A stretch of DNA of 43,828 nt from an uncultured Bacteroidales bacterium (lineage in GTDB: Bacteria > Bacteroidota > Bacteroidia > Bacteroidales > FEN-979): contig CAIQUS010000200.1 in the NCBI GenBank assembly GCA_903875045.1, forward strand, positions 1-43,828. The letters run 5' to 3'. A program made the translations under genes and the position numbers. The notes under the pieces were generated by a model, which was not told the DNA's origin, made no database searches, and saw only the letters and a list, made by a program, of their open reading frames with translations. The stretch's first letter is position 1. Each line of letters opens with the position of its first letter. This document shows, piece after piece, positions 8,816-18,620 of this stretch.

Positions 8816-11800
8816 TGGGAAAGAGCCAATTGAGGAATATTGTTGACCGGATAGTGAAAATGGTTGAATCCACCGGGCGAAAACAGACGAAAGAAGAATT
8901 ACGCATGTTTCGTACCATTTCAGATCAGGCCAATTCAGGGGCATCCATTTCATCACTGGATGGAACGTTTATTTACGTTAACGATACCCTGGCCAGGATG
9001 GTTGGTTGGGAAGCCAGGGACCTGCTTGGAAAAAATTACATGTCAATTCATAACGAGGAACAGGCACCACGGGTCAGTGAATTAATAAAACTTCTGAAAA
9101 CCAAAGGAGGGTTAACCTCGGAGGAACTATTCCATACGAGAAAAGATGGTTCGACATTTCCATCATTGATGACTGCAAAAGTTATTTATGATGAAAAAAT
9201 GGGTGCACAGTATATGTCTGCTTCCATCATTGATATCACGGAGAAGAAACTGTCGGAAGAGAAAATCAAACAGCAAAACGAACGACTGAATGCGATCGTA
9301 AGTGCCATGCCTGATTTGATTTTTGTGATAGATGAGGAGGGTACATACACCGAATTTTATTTTTCCACACCCGAAATCCTTCCTGTTTTGCCGGATCAGA
9401 TTATTGGCACAAACCTGAAGTCGTTCTTTAGCAAGGAGATTGCCGGCTGTTATCTTGAAAGCATTCATGAATGTATTCAATTTAAGAAGCTTACAACGTT
9501 TGAATACCAGGTGTTGGAAGGAAATTCCCAAAAATATTATGAAGCACGGCTGGCTCCTTATGGAAATGCCCAGATATTGTCATTTGTGAGAGATGTTACT
9601 GAAATGAAGGAAAAGGATCTTGTTGTAAAAAAACTTTCCCTGGCCATTCAGCAAAGTCCGGTTGGTATTGCAATTACCGATCTGAACGCCAATCTTGAAT
9701 ATGTGAATCCAGCCTTTGAAGCAAATACAGGGTATAGTTTTGAGGAGGTAAAAGGGCAGAACCCCAGAATTCTCCAGTCAGGGAAGATGGATCCTGCTGT
9801 TTATAAGGATTTATGGGAAACCATTTCGGCCGGGAAGAAATGGCGGGGCGAATGGATGAATAAAAAGAAAAACGGTGAATTGTATTGGGAGGATGTTTCG
9901 ATCACGCCCATCTTCGGGGAAAAAGAAAAAGTAACAAATTACCTGGCTGTAAAACAGGATATTACACAACGGAAGACCTCTGATCAACAAATTCTTGATT
10001 TGAATGTAAACCTCGAACGAAAGATTGCCGAAAGAGAAAATCAATACCGCTCGGTAGTTGAAAATGTGAATGAAGTGATTTTCCAGACCGATGCACAGGG
10101 ATTGTGGCTATTCCTGAATAAGTCATGGGAGACAGTTACTGGTTTTAGTGTTGATGAATCTTTGGGCCAATTATTTCTAAATTATGTCCATCCCAACGAC
10201 AGACAGCATAACATGGAGTTGTTCGAACCACTGATTAATCGGGAAAAAGAATATTGTCGCCATCAGATCAGATATTTAACCAAAGATGGAGGGTTTCGCT
10301 GGATTGAAGTTTTTGCCCGGTTGGGATTAAATGAAAAGGATGAAATTACCGGCACTTATGGAACCCTTCAGGATATTACCGACACCAAACGGGCGGTTGA
10401 CGAACTGGAAGAAAGCAGGGAAAGGTATCGTGGGTTGAGTGAAGCGGCCTTTGACTCAATCTTCTTTTCCGAGAAAGGCATTTGTATTGAGCAAAACCAA
10501 ATGGCCCGAAAGGTGTTTGGCTATACCGATGAAGAGGCGATTGGCCGGTACGGGACAGATTGGATCGTGCCTGCCGACCGTCCGATCGTAATGAAAAATA
10601 TGCTTTCGGGCATGGAGGAACCATACGAAGTAACTGCATTAAAAAAAGACGGTACAACATTTCCGTGTATGTTATGCGGAAAGATGATGTATTATAAAGG
10701 AAGAGATGTCAGGGTTACCTCGTTGATTGATATTACTGAGCGCAAACTGGCAGAAGAAAGTATCAGAGAAGCCCGGGATGCGGCAGAAAAAGCAAACCAC
10801 GCCAAAAGCGAATTTCTTTCCCGTATGAGTCACGAACTTCGCACCCCCATGAATTCCATTCTTGGCTTCGCCCAGTTGATGAACATGAGCGGTCTCAGTC
10901 CGGCCCACAGGAAAAGTGTCAACCATATCTGGAACAGTGGAAAACATTTGCTCACTCTGATCAATGAAGTACTCGATATTTCGAGGATTGAAGCGGGAAA
11001 ATTTGCCATGTCGATCGAGCCTGTCCAAATTCATGGGGCAATTTCCGAAATGCTTGAAGTTGTTCAACCCGAAGCAGTAAAACGAAATATCACCACACAG
11101 ATGTTGCATTCACCGGCCAATGAACTATTCGTATTGGCCGACAGGCAGCGTTTTAAACAAGTACTGCTCAATCTGATCATCAATGCTGTGAAATACAACA
11201 GGGATGGTGGATCAGTTAAAATAAAATGTGAGTTGATCGAAAAGGAAACTCATGGTATTTCCTCGGTCAGGGTATTGATAATTGATACAGGTATCGGCAT
11301 TAAACCGGAAAACATGGAGAAGCTTTTTCTCCCTTTCGAAAGGATAGGTGCTGAAAAAACGATAACTGAAGGCACCGGGCTCGGGCTTACCATGGTTAAA
11401 ATGATGATGAAAGGAATGGGTGGGACCATCGGAGTAGAGAGTATTTACGGGGAAGGCAGCACTTTCTGGGTTGAACTTCCACTTGCTGCTGACAAGAAAA
11501 TTCAAAAAAAAATATCCTCAGATACCTTAGAAAAGGATACTGCGGAAAACGAACAATCCGGTACCATTTTATACATTGAAGATAATATACTGAATATTGA
11601 ATTAGTCGATGAAATTATTAACAGCCACCGTCCTGCGATTCATTTGATTACATCAATTTTCGGATCAAATGCCATTAAATCTGCCACTGAATACAAGCCT
11701 GATCTGATTTTGCTCGATCTCGATTTGCCCGATATAAAAGGCACACAGGTATTGGCGAATCTGCAGGCAAACGATCAGACAAGATCAATCCCGGTCGTCA

Positions 11801-11967
11801 TTGTCAGCGCCGATGCGATGTCTGACAAAATTAAACAGCTGATGAATGCCGGGGCAAGGGATTATTTGACCAAACCACTCGACATTAACCTGTTTTTGCA
11901 GGTTGTTGACAAGTGGATTGGGGATAAGGATAAAGACACAGGATTAATAAAACCACCAAAGGAATGA
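8815..11967 (+). CDS. Hybrid sensor histidine kinase with about five PAS domains
   Basis: The 1050-residue product carries successive PAS/PAC units at roughly residues 30-150, 155-275, 277-395, 405-535 and 540-650. PAC-like ends (DITEKKL, DVTEMKE, DITQRK, DITDTK, DITERKL) mark their borders. HisKA has SHELRTPMN with His673. HATPase carries DTGIGI and GTGLGL. A receiver domain carries LLDLDLPDIKG with Asp968. Its kinase-receiver half is a close paralogue of the preceding gene, including the same H-box context, so the pair arose by duplication and differs mainly in the sensory PAS array. Its end overlaps the next start (ATGA). No membrane segment is visible. Confidence 0.92.
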   Translation: MGKSQLRNIVDRIVKMVESTGRKQTKEELRMFRTISDQANSGASISSLDGTFIYVNDTLARMVGWEARDLLGKNYMSIHNEEQAPRVSELIKLLKTKGGLTSEELFHTRKDGSTFPSLMTAKVIYDEKMGAQYMSASIIDITEKKLSEEKIKQQNERLNAIVSAMPDLIFVIDEEGTYTEFYFSTPEILPVLPDQIIGTNLKSFFSKEIAGCYLESIHECIQFKKLTTFEYQVLEGNSQKYYEARLAPYGNAQILSFVRDVTEMKEKDLVVKKLSLAIQQSPVGIAITDLNANLEYVNPAFEANTGYSFEEVKGQNPRILQSGKMDPAVYKDLWETISAGKKWRGEWMNKKKNGELYWEDVSITPIFGEKEKVTNYLAVKQDITQRKTSDQQILDLNVNLERKIAERENQYRSVVENVNEVIFQTDAQGLWLFLNKSWETVTGFSVDESLGQLFLNYVHPNDRQHNMELFEPLINREKEYCRHQIRYLTKDGGFRWIEVFARLGLNEKDEITGTYGTLQDITDTKRAVDELEESRERYRGLSEAAFDSIFFSEKGICIEQNQMARKVFGYTDEEAIGRYGTDWIVPADRPIVMKNMLSGMEEPYEVTALKKDGTTFPCMLCGKMMYYKGRDVRVTSLIDITERKLAEESIREARDAAEKANHAKSEFLSRMSHELRTPMNSILGFAQLMNMSGLSPAHRKSVNHIWNSGKHLLTLINEVLDISRIEAGKFAMSIEPVQIHGAISEMLEVVQPEAVKRNITTQMLHSPANELFVLADRQRFKQVLLNLIINAVKYNRDGGSVKIKCELIEKETHGISSVRVLIIDTGIGIKPENMEKLFLPFERIGAEKTITEGTGLGLTMVKMMMKGMGGTIGVESIYGEGSTFWVELPLAADKKIQKKISSDTLEKDTAENEQSGTILYIEDNILNIELVDEIINSHRPAIHLITSIFGSNAIKSATEYKPDLILLDLDLPDIKGTQVLANLQANDQTRSIPVVIVSADAMSDKIKQLMNAGARDYLTKPLDINLFLQVVDKWIGDKDKDTGLIKPPKE

Positions 11968-13160
11968 TGGATACTACGTTTATCGATGCAAATATTCTTA
12001 TTGTAGATGATAAGGAAACCAATATTGATGTTCTTGCCGGACTACTTGAATTTCAAGGCTATAAAAATATTCAAAGCACAACGGATCCTCGTTTGGTAGT
12101 TGACTTGTTTAACACTTTTCACCCCGATTTGATCCTGCTCGATTTAATGATGCCTTACCTCACAGGCTTTGAGGTGCTGGATCAGTTGAAAGAATTGATT
12201 TCACCCCAGGCATATTTGCCCGTTTTGGTACTTACTGCCGATATATCAGTCGAAACCAAGCAACGGGCCTTATCCGCAGGGGCAAAGGACTTTCTTGCAA
12301 AGCCATTTGATTTGATTGAAGTGGGATTACGCATTGAAAACTTGTTGTTCGCACGCCATTTGTATCAAACACTGCAGAATCAGAATCAGGTTTTAGAGGA
12401 AAAAGTCAGGGAAAGGACAATTTCGCTTGAAAAATTAAATGAAGAACTGGAACAACGGGTGATTCAACGCACTTCACAGCTCAAAAGAGCAAATCAGGAG
12501 CTTGAAGCCTTTTCGTATTCTGTTTCACATGATTTGAGGGCTCCTTTGAGACATATAAAGGGCTATATTGATCTGTTGATGGATTTGAACACCAATCAGC
12601 GCTCCGAAGATGAAATTCATTATTTAAAGGTCATTGTTGGAGGCGCGTCAGAGATGGAAAAACTGATTGATGCATTGCTTTCTTTTTCGAAACTTAATTC
12701 TGCTGAGTTGAGAAAAACCCACATCGATTCAATGGCGATGATTAAACAGGTTATAAAGTTGCTTGAACCTGAAACGCAAAACCGGAATATTACCTTTCAT
12801 CTTGGACAAATACATGATTGTGAAGGAGACGAACAGCTTTTAAAGCAAGTCTGGATCAACCTCATTTCAAATGCCATTAAATATACCGGTAAAAAGGAGG
12901 AGGCAATCATCGAAATAGGAAGTGTCAGGAATGATGAGGAGATAGATTTTTTTGTAAAAGACAATGGTGCCGGTTTTGATAATAAATACGCCGGAAAACT
13001 ATTCACAGTATTTAAACGGTTGCATAAACCCGGCGATTTTAATGGCATTGGCATCGGACTGGCAATTGTTAACAGCATTGTTACCCGCCACGGAGGTCGT
13101 TGTTCAGGCAATGGCGAGGTGGGAATGGGGGCAACATTTCGTTTTTATCTCCCGGTTTGA
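11964..13160 (+). CDS. REC-coiled coil-histidine kinase
   Basis: This 398-residue protein has an N-terminal receiver (residues 8-130; acidic pair VDD, phospho-acceptor Asp60 in LLDLMMP, KPFD lysine). A coiled-coil linker (about 130-175) follows, then a HisKA domain of the SHDLRAPLRHIKGY type with His189, and an HATPase domain (SNAIKYTG, DNGAGFD, GIGIGLAI). Receiver-first kinases take phosphate from another kinase and pass the signal on. The preceding hybrid kinases overlap it by 4 bp and are the obvious partners. The HisKA/HATPase belongs to the phytochrome-like/bacteriophytochrome subgroup, distinct from the next gene despite a similar receiver. Confidence 0.9.
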   Translation: MMDTTFIDANILIVDDKETNIDVLAGLLEFQGYKNIQSTTDPRLVVDLFNTFHPDLILLDLMMPYLTGFEVLDQLKELISPQAYLPVLVLTADISVETKQRALSAGAKDFLAKPFDLIEVGLRIENLLFARHLYQTLQNQNQVLEEKVRERTISLEKLNEELEQRVIQRTSQLKRANQELEAFSYSVSHDLRAPLRHIKGYIDLLMDLNTNQRSEDEIHYLKVIVGGASEMEKLIDALLSFSKLNSAELRKTHIDSMAMIKQVIKLLEPETQNRNITFHLGQIHDCEGDEQLLKQVWINLISNAIKYTGKKEEAIIEIGSVRNDEEIDFFVKDNGAGFDNKYAGKLFTVFKRLHKPGDFNGIGIGLAIVNSIVTRHGGRCSGNGEVGMGATFRFYLPV

Positions 13161-13202
13161 TTTGAGTAAAATATAATTTGACAGGTTCTAAAAGAAATTG
13201 TG

Positions 13203-14411
13203 ATGATCGATTCAACGTTTAAAAATGCAAACATCCTCATCGTGGATGATATGAAGGTCAATATTGATATTCTTGCCGGCTTTCTTGAAATCCAGGGTTA
13301 TACCAACATTCAGTATACTACTGACTCAAGGCTTGTTGTAAAGTTGTTTCAATCCTTCAAACCTGATTTAATCCTGTTAGACTTAATGATGCCTTACTTT
13401 ACCGGGTACGATGTGATGGCCCAATTAAAGGAGTTGATTGGAACCAACGAATACCTGCCGATCCTTGTTCTTACAGCCGACATCACTTGCGAAGCCAAAC
13501 AACATGCGTTATTTGATGGCGCCAAAGATTTTCTTGCCAAGCCTTTTGATTTGGTGGAGGTGGGTTTACGTATTGGCAATCTGCTGTTTGCCAGATATCT
13601 GTATCAGCAATTGCAAGCCCAGAATCACAGTTTGGAGGAGAAAGTCATGGAGAGGACCATGGAACTGGAAAAAATAAATTGTGATTTAATAGCAGCCAAG
13701 GAGAAGGCCGAATCAAGCGACCGTCTGAAAACAGCTTTTCTCAATAATATTTCGCACGAAATCCGGACCCCTCTCAGCGGAATCATTGGTATGTCACAGG
13801 TTCTTACGGAACCCGAACTCTCACAGGAGGAAAAAGAAGTGTACTCTTCACATTTGAAATCCAACAGCGACAGGCTAATAACCACCATCACCAATTATGT
13901 GGATATGGCGCTGCTTGTTTCTGGGAATCTGGAAATTGAAGAAAGTATATTTGCACCAGGATTGTTCCTGGCAGAACTTCAGGAGGAATTCAGGCCCTTG
14001 AGTGAATTCAGACATCTTACATTCATTTTGCAGCAGTCGGGGCTGGATGATGATTTTCAAATTAAATCCGATGCAGGGATGTTGCGAAAAGCGATATCGC
14101 AACTGATCGATAATGCGATAAAATTTACGAAGCAGGGCGAAGTTGTTTTTGGTGCTGAACGGAGAGAAAACGAATTGGAATTTTTTGTCAGGGACACAGG
14201 TACTGGCATCGACGAAGCCTCACACTCAAAAATATTTGATCATTTTACCCAGGAGAACCTCAACAACACCCGTGGTCACGAAGGAAGCGGACTCGGACTG
14301 TCCATTTCAAAAAAAATGATAGAACTTCTGGGGGGCCAAATCAGGTTTGAATCGGTCAAGGGAAAAGGGTCAACTTTTTATCTTTCACTTCCGTACAAAG
14401 CCATTATATAA
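13203..14411 (+). CDS. REC-histidine kinase, paralogue of the preceding receiver
   Basis: I choose the ATG at 13203; the GTG immediately before it is also possible. The receiver (residues 8-130, Asp60 in LLDLMMP) is clearly related to that of the gene at 11964. It is followed by a coiled coil and a classic HisKA with SHEIRTPLSGI (His185). HATPase motifs are DNAIKFT, DTGTGID and GSGLGLSI. The kinase half differs from its neighbour, so only the receiver was shared or duplicated. The gene starts 42 bp after the previous stop without an obvious promoter and is probably the last member of the four-kinase operon. None of the four proteins carries a DNA-binding or enzymatic output domain. Confidence 0.9.
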   Translation: MIDSTFKNANILIVDDMKVNIDILAGFLEIQGYTNIQYTTDSRLVVKLFQSFKPDLILLDLMMPYFTGYDVMAQLKELIGTNEYLPILVLTADITCEAKQHALFDGAKDFLAKPFDLVEVGLRIGNLLFARYLYQQLQAQNHSLEEKVMERTMELEKINCDLIAAKEKAESSDRLKTAFLNNISHEIRTPLSGIIGMSQVLTEPELSQEEKEVYSSHLKSNSDRLITTITNYVDMALLVSGNLEIEESIFAPGLFLAELQEEFRPLSEFRHLTFILQQSGLDDDFQIKSDAGMLRKAISQLIDNAIKFTKQGEVVFGAERRENELEFFVRDTGTGIDEASHSKIFDHFTQENLNNTRGHEGSGLGLSISKKMIELLGGQIRFESVKGKGSTFYLSLPYKAII

Positions 14412-14501
14412 TCATTGTTGCTTTTTCAGTATATCACCATTCGTTGAATCACATGCTCTGCAAACTCATTTTCATACACATCTATCACTAAAAATCACAC
14501 C

Positions 14502-17500
14502 ATGAAAAAGTATTACATTCTGATCATCAGTTGCATGATGATCGTATCAATGCTTGATGCCCAGGTTGCAATAACCACCGATGGCAGTCTGCCCGATGGT
14601 AAAGCCATGCTGGATGTTCAATCTACTACGAAAGGGATGTTAATCCCCCGGATGACAACTGCTCAACGTATCGCCATAGGCGTTGCTGCCGATGGATTGG
14701 TAGTTTATGACAATGATCTTGGAGCTTTTTGCTTTTTTCGTTCAGGAGGGTGGAAAGTTTTATTCGATGATTCACAGGGATGGTCACTAACGGGTAACTC
14801 AGCTGTAAACCCCGATATTCATTTTCTGGGAACGACCGATACCGCCCGGTTAATGTTTCGGGTCAACAACAATCGCGCAGGGACCATCAGCAGCAGCGGG
14901 CTGACACTTTTCGGATATGAGGCCGGAAAAATTAACAACGGTACTTCGAATACTTTCATCGGTTTCCAGTCGGGGTTATACAACATGACCGGTAACTGGA
15001 ACACAGCATTGGGTTATGTGTCATTTCAGGCAAATGTAACAGGATCAAGCAATACTGCGCTGGGCGTGTATGCTTTAAAAACGAATACGGAAGGTTCCAA
15101 TAATATTGCCGTTGGGCACCAGGCGCTTAATCTCAATGAGACAGGAAATGATAATACGGCGGCCGGTTTCCTGGCGCTCGCAAGAAATACCAGTGGAGGC
15201 AACAATACAGGAATTGGCGCAAGTGCATTGTATAATAATTTTACAGGCTATTATAACACGGCAGTGGGAAACGGTGCCAATGTTACATCCTCCGATCTCA
15301 ACAATACAACCGCACTTGGCTACAATGCCTGGGCAACGGCCAGTAATCAGGTACGACTGGGTAATTCCAATATAACATCCTTATTTTGCAAGGGGGCATA
15401 CGTCGCAACCTCTGTTTTACCAACCAATATGGTAGTTGATGTTAACGGACAGATTATGCGAAGCACGGCTTCTATGCCCTCTGGTTCAGGGGGCAACGGT
15501 CAGGTTACTTTTTGGACCGGTTCCGTCTCGCAGAGTGGCAGCAATAACCTTTTTTGGGATAACACCAATGGCAGGCTTGGAATCGGCACAAGCATCCCGG
15601 GGAACAAATTAACAGTGCAAGATGGAAATATTGCACTGACAAGTACTACTCCATCCGCAGATGAACTTCAGTTTTATGAACCGGGTCCTGTAAGTCCCTA
15701 CTACACCGCTATCAAGGCTCAGCATCAACTCGGCAATATTACCTACTCACTTCCTTCACTTGCTGCAACCACCGATGGACAGGTTCTTTCATCAACCACG
15801 TCAGGTACGCTTTACTGGAATTCTGCCGAGCCGCCGCTTACCTTCCTGAATGGGTTGACCCGTTCAACCAATACCATTAAGTTGGGAGGTCCCCTTACTG
15901 AAAATACAACGATCACCCAGGATGGTTCGGAATCATTCACCATCTCAAATATGGCAACTGGAAATACCGCATTCAATCTCTCCAACACAGGCGATTTTCA
16001 GATACTTGACCGCGGAACACCATTTTTTACGGCTACCAATGGAGGACGGGTTGGTATTGGTACCACAGCGCCCAACCAGCAACTTGAGATTACAGGTTCT
16101 CTAAGGCTACCAGCTGATGCGAACGGAGTAAACGGAGTTATTTTTAAAGGTGATTTGCCATTCGTACATGACTATAAGCCAGTGAGCAATGACGGAAAGA
16201 ATACTTTTGTCGGTATATCGGCCGGAAACTTTACCATGACCAGTCCCACCAGTTATGAAGCCAGCTACAACACGGGAGTTGGTTATCTTTCATTGCATGA
16301 TCTTTCGACAGGTGCCCAGAATACTGCAGTTGGAAATCTTTCTTTATCATCGGCCACAACCGGAAATCTTAATACTGCGATGGGGAGTAAAGCGCTTTTT
16401 GAAAACCTGACAGGCGATCATAACACAGCAATAGGATTTTCTGCGCTTTATTTCAATACCAGCGGAAATAATACTGCCATCGGATCCGGTGCCCTCCTGT
16501 ACAACTCAACTGGTAGTGCAAATGTGGCTGTTGGAATGGGTGCTGGTTACGGCCCCACGAATGGTTATTACAATGCCATTCTGGGATATAATGCCGGCCA
16601 GGGAAGTGCGTTATTTTCCTATTCAAGAAATTGTATTTTCGGTTACCAGGCGGGACGATTTTTAACAACAGGTTCAAACAATATCCTCATTGGCTATCAG
16701 GCCGGAGATGCACTTACTTCTGGCGCCAATAATATTATTATCGGATACGATATAGATGCCCCGTCTGCCACAGGTCATAACCAATTGGTTCTTGGGGCCG
16801 CCGATTTTTTCTATGGAGACCTTGCAGCAAAAAAGATTGGTATCGGAACCACAAATCCCGGGCAAAAGCTTACCGTTGATGGTACGATCGGGATTCTTGA
16901 AGGGGGTGCTTCGCCAGTGAATCATACTATTTTTCAGGGGGGCACTCAACCGGCGGATATAACGTATACCCTGCCGGTTGATGACGGCACCACCGGGCAG
17001 GTACTCACCTCTGATGGCAGTGGTGTATTAAGCTGGAGTTCGGTTGGTTCAGTTACCGGTACCGGAACAGCCACAAGGGTTGCTTTCTGGAACGGTGCGA
17101 GCTCTCTCGGTTCCAGTGCCAGTCTTTTTTGGGACAATACCAATTCACGGCTTGGGATCGGAACGGCCACCCCCAATCAGCAACTTGAATTGACAGGGAA
17201 CCTGAGATTGCCTTCCACGACCTCTACTGCTGGTATTATTTATGCCGGCGCCAACCCTTTCATCCACAATTATGGAAATGCAAACAATTTTATGGGGCAA
17301 TACTGCGGTAATCTGACCTTGGCGGGAGCCGAATATAACTCAGCATTGGGCGACAGTACCTTGTACAATCTCACCAGCGGTGACAGGAATATTGCCATCG
17401 GCCAGGGAGCATTAAAGTCGGTTACCACCTCAGTCGGGAACATTGCAATCGGATATGGTGCCGGCAGAAGCATTGTTGCAGCTTCAGGATATAATACCAT

Positions 17501-18602
17501 TGTGGGGTATCAGGCCGGTATCCTTAATAACACCGACCGTAATACATTCCTCGGTTGTGAAACAGGATATGCCAATACTACCGGACATTTTAGTGTTTTT
17601 GTAGGCCATCAGGCAGGAAATAAGAATACCGTTGCCAACAATTGCGTAGCCATTGGATATCGCGCACTGTTTAATCAAACAGGAGAACTCGGCATGCTCG
17701 ATTTGAATAATGTTGCGGTTGGTTTTGAGGCCCTGTACAGCAATAATCCTTCCAACCTCATTAATGGCCATGAAAATGTTGCCGTTGGTTCCGGTGCATT
17801 AAGGGCAAATACGACAGGATATGAAAATACCTCAATTGGGTTCGAATCTTCCATTGCCAATACAACGGGTAATTACAATACAGTTTATGGCGCTTATGCA
17901 TTCAATGCCAATGAGATTGGATACGGGAATACCGCAATCGGGCGAGCCAGCCTGGCTAACAACATCTCGGGATGTAATAATACCGTAATTGGTATTGGTA
18001 GTTTTGCTAATCATACCACTGGCTCTCAAAACACAGGCCTTGGATGCAACGTTAACGTCGGTGCCGGAAATTTAACCAATGTTACGGTTATTGGGTATGG
18101 TGCCTTCGCTGCTTTAAATAACCAGGTTCAGTTGGGAAACGGAGATGTTACTTCGTTATATTGCGATGGCGCTTATGCTGGTACTGTAGGAGTTACCAAC
18201 AGACCGCTTTATGCCGATGTAACAGGTAAGATCGGTTACATCGCTTCATCTGCCCGTTACAAAGATGACATCCTGGATATGGAAAGTTCAGATTGGTTGT
18301 TTCAACTCCGACCGGTGAATTTTACATATAAAACCGATGTGCTCAAAAAGAAGCAATATGGTCTTATCGCCGAGGAAGTTGAAAAAATCAATCCTGATTT
18401 TGTGAGTTACAACAAAGAAGGGGTGGTTGAAACCGTTTCCTACAACCAGTTGATCTCTCCTATGATCAAAGCAATGCAGGAACAGCAGAAAACGATCTCT
18501 GCCTTGCAATCGCAGGTGGAGGAACTGAGAAAAGACCGGGAGGCAATGTTATCGCGGCTTGAGGCAATAGAGAAAGGAGAGCAGGGCCTGACCAGAAAAT
18601 AG
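14502..18602 (+). CDS. Secreted head-repeat protein with C-terminal S74 intramolecular chaperone
   Basis: The 1366-residue product begins with a signal peptide (MKKYYILIISCMMIVSMLDA) followed by the Bacteroidota motif QVAITTDGSLPDGKAMLDV. Most of the chain consists of three arrays of YadA-head-like repeats of the form NTA-x-G-x-x-AL (about residues 145-280, 565-760 and 930-1180), separated by spacer domains with LGIGT-x-xP-x-x-LT motifs. The last ~110 residues (ARYKDDI, LRPVNFTYK, YGLIAEEV, SYNQLISPMI) match the peptidase S74 chaperone of phage tail spikes, which folds trimeric fibres and cleaves itself off. A coiled coil ends the chain. A trimeric surface fibre or adhesin is the likely role. 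A 17-bp gap separates it from the convergent cydB. Confidence 0.85.
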   Translation: MKKYYILIISCMMIVSMLDAQVAITTDGSLPDGKAMLDVQSTTKGMLIPRMTTAQRIAIGVAADGLVVYDNDLGAFCFFRSGGWKVLFDDSQGWSLTGNSAVNPDIHFLGTTDTARLMFRVNNNRAGTISSSGLTLFGYEAGKINNGTSNTFIGFQSGLYNMTGNWNTALGYVSFQANVTGSSNTALGVYALKTNTEGSNNIAVGHQALNLNETGNDNTAAGFLALARNTSGGNNTGIGASALYNNFTGYYNTAVGNGANVTSSDLNNTTALGYNAWATASNQVRLGNSNITSLFCKGAYVATSVLPTNMVVDVNGQIMRSTASMPSGSGGNGQVTFWTGSVSQSGSNNLFWDNTNGRLGIGTSIPGNKLTVQDGNIALTSTTPSADELQFYEPGPVSPYYTAIKAQHQLGNITYSLPSLAATTDGQVLSSTTSGTLYWNSAEPPLTFLNGLTRSTNTIKLGGPLTENTTITQDGSESFTISNMATGNTAFNLSNTGDFQILDRGTPFFTATNGGRVGIGTTAPNQQLEITGSLRLPADANGVNGVIFKGDLPFVHDYKPVSNDGKNTFVGISAGNFTMTSPTSYEASYNTGVGYLSLHDLSTGAQNTAVGNLSLSSATTGNLNTAMGSKALFENLTGDHNTAIGFSALYFNTSGNNTAIGSGALLYNSTGSANVAVGMGAGYGPTNGYYNAILGYNAGQGSALFSYSRNCIFGYQAGRFLTTGSNNILIGYQAGDALTSGANNIIIGYDIDAPSATGHNQLVLGAADFFYGDLAAKKIGIGTTNPGQKLTVDGTIGILEGGASPVNHTIFQGGTQPADITYTLPVDDGTTGQVLTSDGSGVLSWSSVGSVTGTGTATRVAFWNGASSLGSSASLFWDNTNSRLGIGTATPNQQLELTGNLRLPSTTSTAGIIYAGANPFIHNYGNANNFMGQYCGNLTLAGAEYNSALGDSTLYNLTSGDRNIAIGQGALKSVTTSVGNIAIGYGAGRSIVAASGYNTIVGYQAGILNNTDRNTFLGCETGYANTTGHFSVFVGHQAGNKNTVANNCVAIGYRALFNQTGELGMLDLNNVAVGFEALYSNNPSNLINGHENVAVGSGALRANTTGYENTSIGFESSIANTTGNYNTVYGAYAFNANEIGYGNTAIGRASLANNISGCNNTVIGIGSFANHTTGSQNTGLGCNVNVGAGNLTNVTVIGYGAFAALNNQVQLGNGDVTSLYCDGAYAGTVGVTNRPLYADVTGKIGYIASSARYKDDILDMESSDWLFQLRPVNFTYKTDVLKKKQYGLIAEEVEKINPDFVSYNKEGVVETVSYNQLISPMIKAMQEQQKTISALQSQVEELRKDREAMLSRLEAIEKGEQGLTRK

Positions 18603-18620
18603 CAGAAAGCGGTGCCTGTT

